Origin: Chloracidobacterium sp. CP2_5A
Lineage (GTDB): Bacteria > Acidobacteriota > Blastocatellia > Chloracidobacteriales > Chloracidobacteriaceae
Assembly: GCA_002254845.1 (NCBI GenBank)
Contig: NKPT01000001.1
Location: forward strand, 139,001-203,000
DNA length: 64,000 bases
Direction: 5' to 3'
The notes below the pieces were generated by a model. The model was not told the DNA's origin, searched no databases, and worked only from the letters and a program-made list of their open reading frames with translations. Of this stretch, positions 63,453 through 64,000 are shown piece after piece (the stretch's first letter is position 1; every line of letters begins with the position of its first letter). A program made the position numbers and the translations under genes.

Positions 63453-64000
63453 TTAGTTTTCAGACGGGAATGAAACCGCTTCTTCCGGCGCTGGGGCATC
63501 GGCTGGCAAAACGGCCCTGGTCTCGACTCGCGCAGCGCTCCGCACGATGACCATCGCTTTTCGATTTCGCAGCGTAGCTCGCACGTTATCGAGCTGGTCC
63601 TCCCTTGTCAAGCGAGCGCGCACAACCTCTGGGGCCACGCCAACTTGAGCCGCCAGCTCGGCAATGTGATCCGAGAGCTCCTCGTCCGTCACGCGCAGGC
63701 CGGCCTCGCGGGCGACTTGCTCCAAAACGACGATGCGCTTGATTTCCGCTTCGGCGCGGGGACGGAGCGCCTCGCCCATTTTCTGAAAGTCGTAGTTGGC
63801 GCGGCGCGGGTCAACGCCCTGCCGCTGGAGACGCGCAACGAATTCGCCGAGAAGCTCGTTGACCCGTCCCGTAACCAGCGACTCCGGCGCTTCAATGCCG
63901 ACGCGCGCCACGAGCTGATCGAGCAAATCCGCGTCCAGCGCGGTCATCGCGCGCGCTTCCACCTCCGCCTCCATATCAGCGCGGAGGCGCGCCCGCAACG
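63453..64000 (-). CDS. tig: Trigger factor, C-terminal part (runs off the right edge)
   Basis: Ribosome-bound chaperone. Only the last 181 or so residues are present; the frame remains open at the window edge. DLLDQLVARVGIEAPESLVT, NYDFQKMGEALRPRAEAEIK, RIVVLEQVAREAGLRVTDEE and EVVRARLTREDQLDNVRATL match the helical C-domain of trigger factor. A Pro/Ala-rich tail ends PEEAVSFPSEN. Its place ahead of clpP-clpX-lon supports the call. Confidence 0.9.
   Translation of the reverse strand, partial: LRARLRADMEAEVEARAMTALDADLLDQLVARVGIEAPESLVTGRVNELLGEFVARLQRQGVDPRRANYDFQKMGEALRPRAEAEIKRIVVLEQVAREAGLRVTDEELSDHIAELAAQVGVAPEVVRARLTREDQLDNVRATLRNRKAMVIVRSAARVETRAVLPADAPAPEEAVSFPSEN

Overview
The window reads as chromosome of a GC-rich, gene-dense Gram-negative bacterium. 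The best guess is a phototrophic Acidobacteriota of the Chloracidobacterium type. The pointers are a magnesium-chelatase D subunit (bchD, bacteriochlorophyll synthesis), a carotenoid oxygenase, an Oar-like TonB receptor with an N-terminal carboxypeptidase-regulatory domain (plus a decayed second one), heptose activation for LPS, and many acidobacterial-style hypothetical genes. This assignment is inference; no rRNA gene is present to test it.

Layout. 1-9.2 kb: the end of a Yip1-type membrane protein gene, photolyase phr, a lytic transglycosylase, a large Oar-like receptor with its terminator, and a wrecked receptor relic. 9.2-15.8 kb: a rightward run with a DUF58 protein, zinc-ribbon protein, panC, panD, an acyltransferase, an exported repeat-bearing protein and an ABC ATPase. 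15.8-24.6 kb: lipA, then bchD, a cNMP-binding/PATAN protein, UDP-glucuronate decarboxylase, an SDR, and tgt-yajC-terC. 24.6-29.1 kb: rplM-rpsI-rpsB-tsf, a strong terminator, then pyrH-frr and another strong terminator. 29.1-35.8 kb: a Fur-box TonB receptor, an alpha/beta hydrolase and ppc. 35.8-37.9 kb: a small accessory patch with a frameshifted methylase tail, a SnoaL-like gene and a P-loop kinase-like gene, the last two followed by attC-like folds. 37.9-45.8 kb: an HD alarmone-hydrolase-like gene overlapping a carotenoid oxygenase gene, dnaG-sigma-70, pyrK and purD. 45.8-53 kb: a leftward block mfd, heptose-phosphate adenylyltransferase, ferritin-like, SpoIIM-like, hslV and a DUF6941-type gene. 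53-64 kb: hemE, a solitary adenine methylase, glgA, rho, engB, lon, clpX, clpP and tig.

How the genes fit together. hemE (tetrapyrrole trunk) and bchD (Mg branch) both serve pigment synthesis, and the carotenoid oxygenase works on accessory pigments. tig-clpP-clpX-lon-engB is a proteostasis operon. panC/panD give beta-alanine and pantothenate. pyrH/pyrK and purD serve nucleotide synthesis.

The most unusual signals are: (1) a dozen or more perfect tandem or near-tandem duplications of 10-18 bp scattered over the window, several sitting exactly on start or stop codons; (2) one of these at the dnaG/sigma junction, where it makes a 9-codon decoy ORF; (3) altered promoter-contact residues in that sigma factor; (4) attC-like hairpins after two cassette-like genes; and (5) a near-consensus promoter fused to a Fur box ahead of a TonB receptor.
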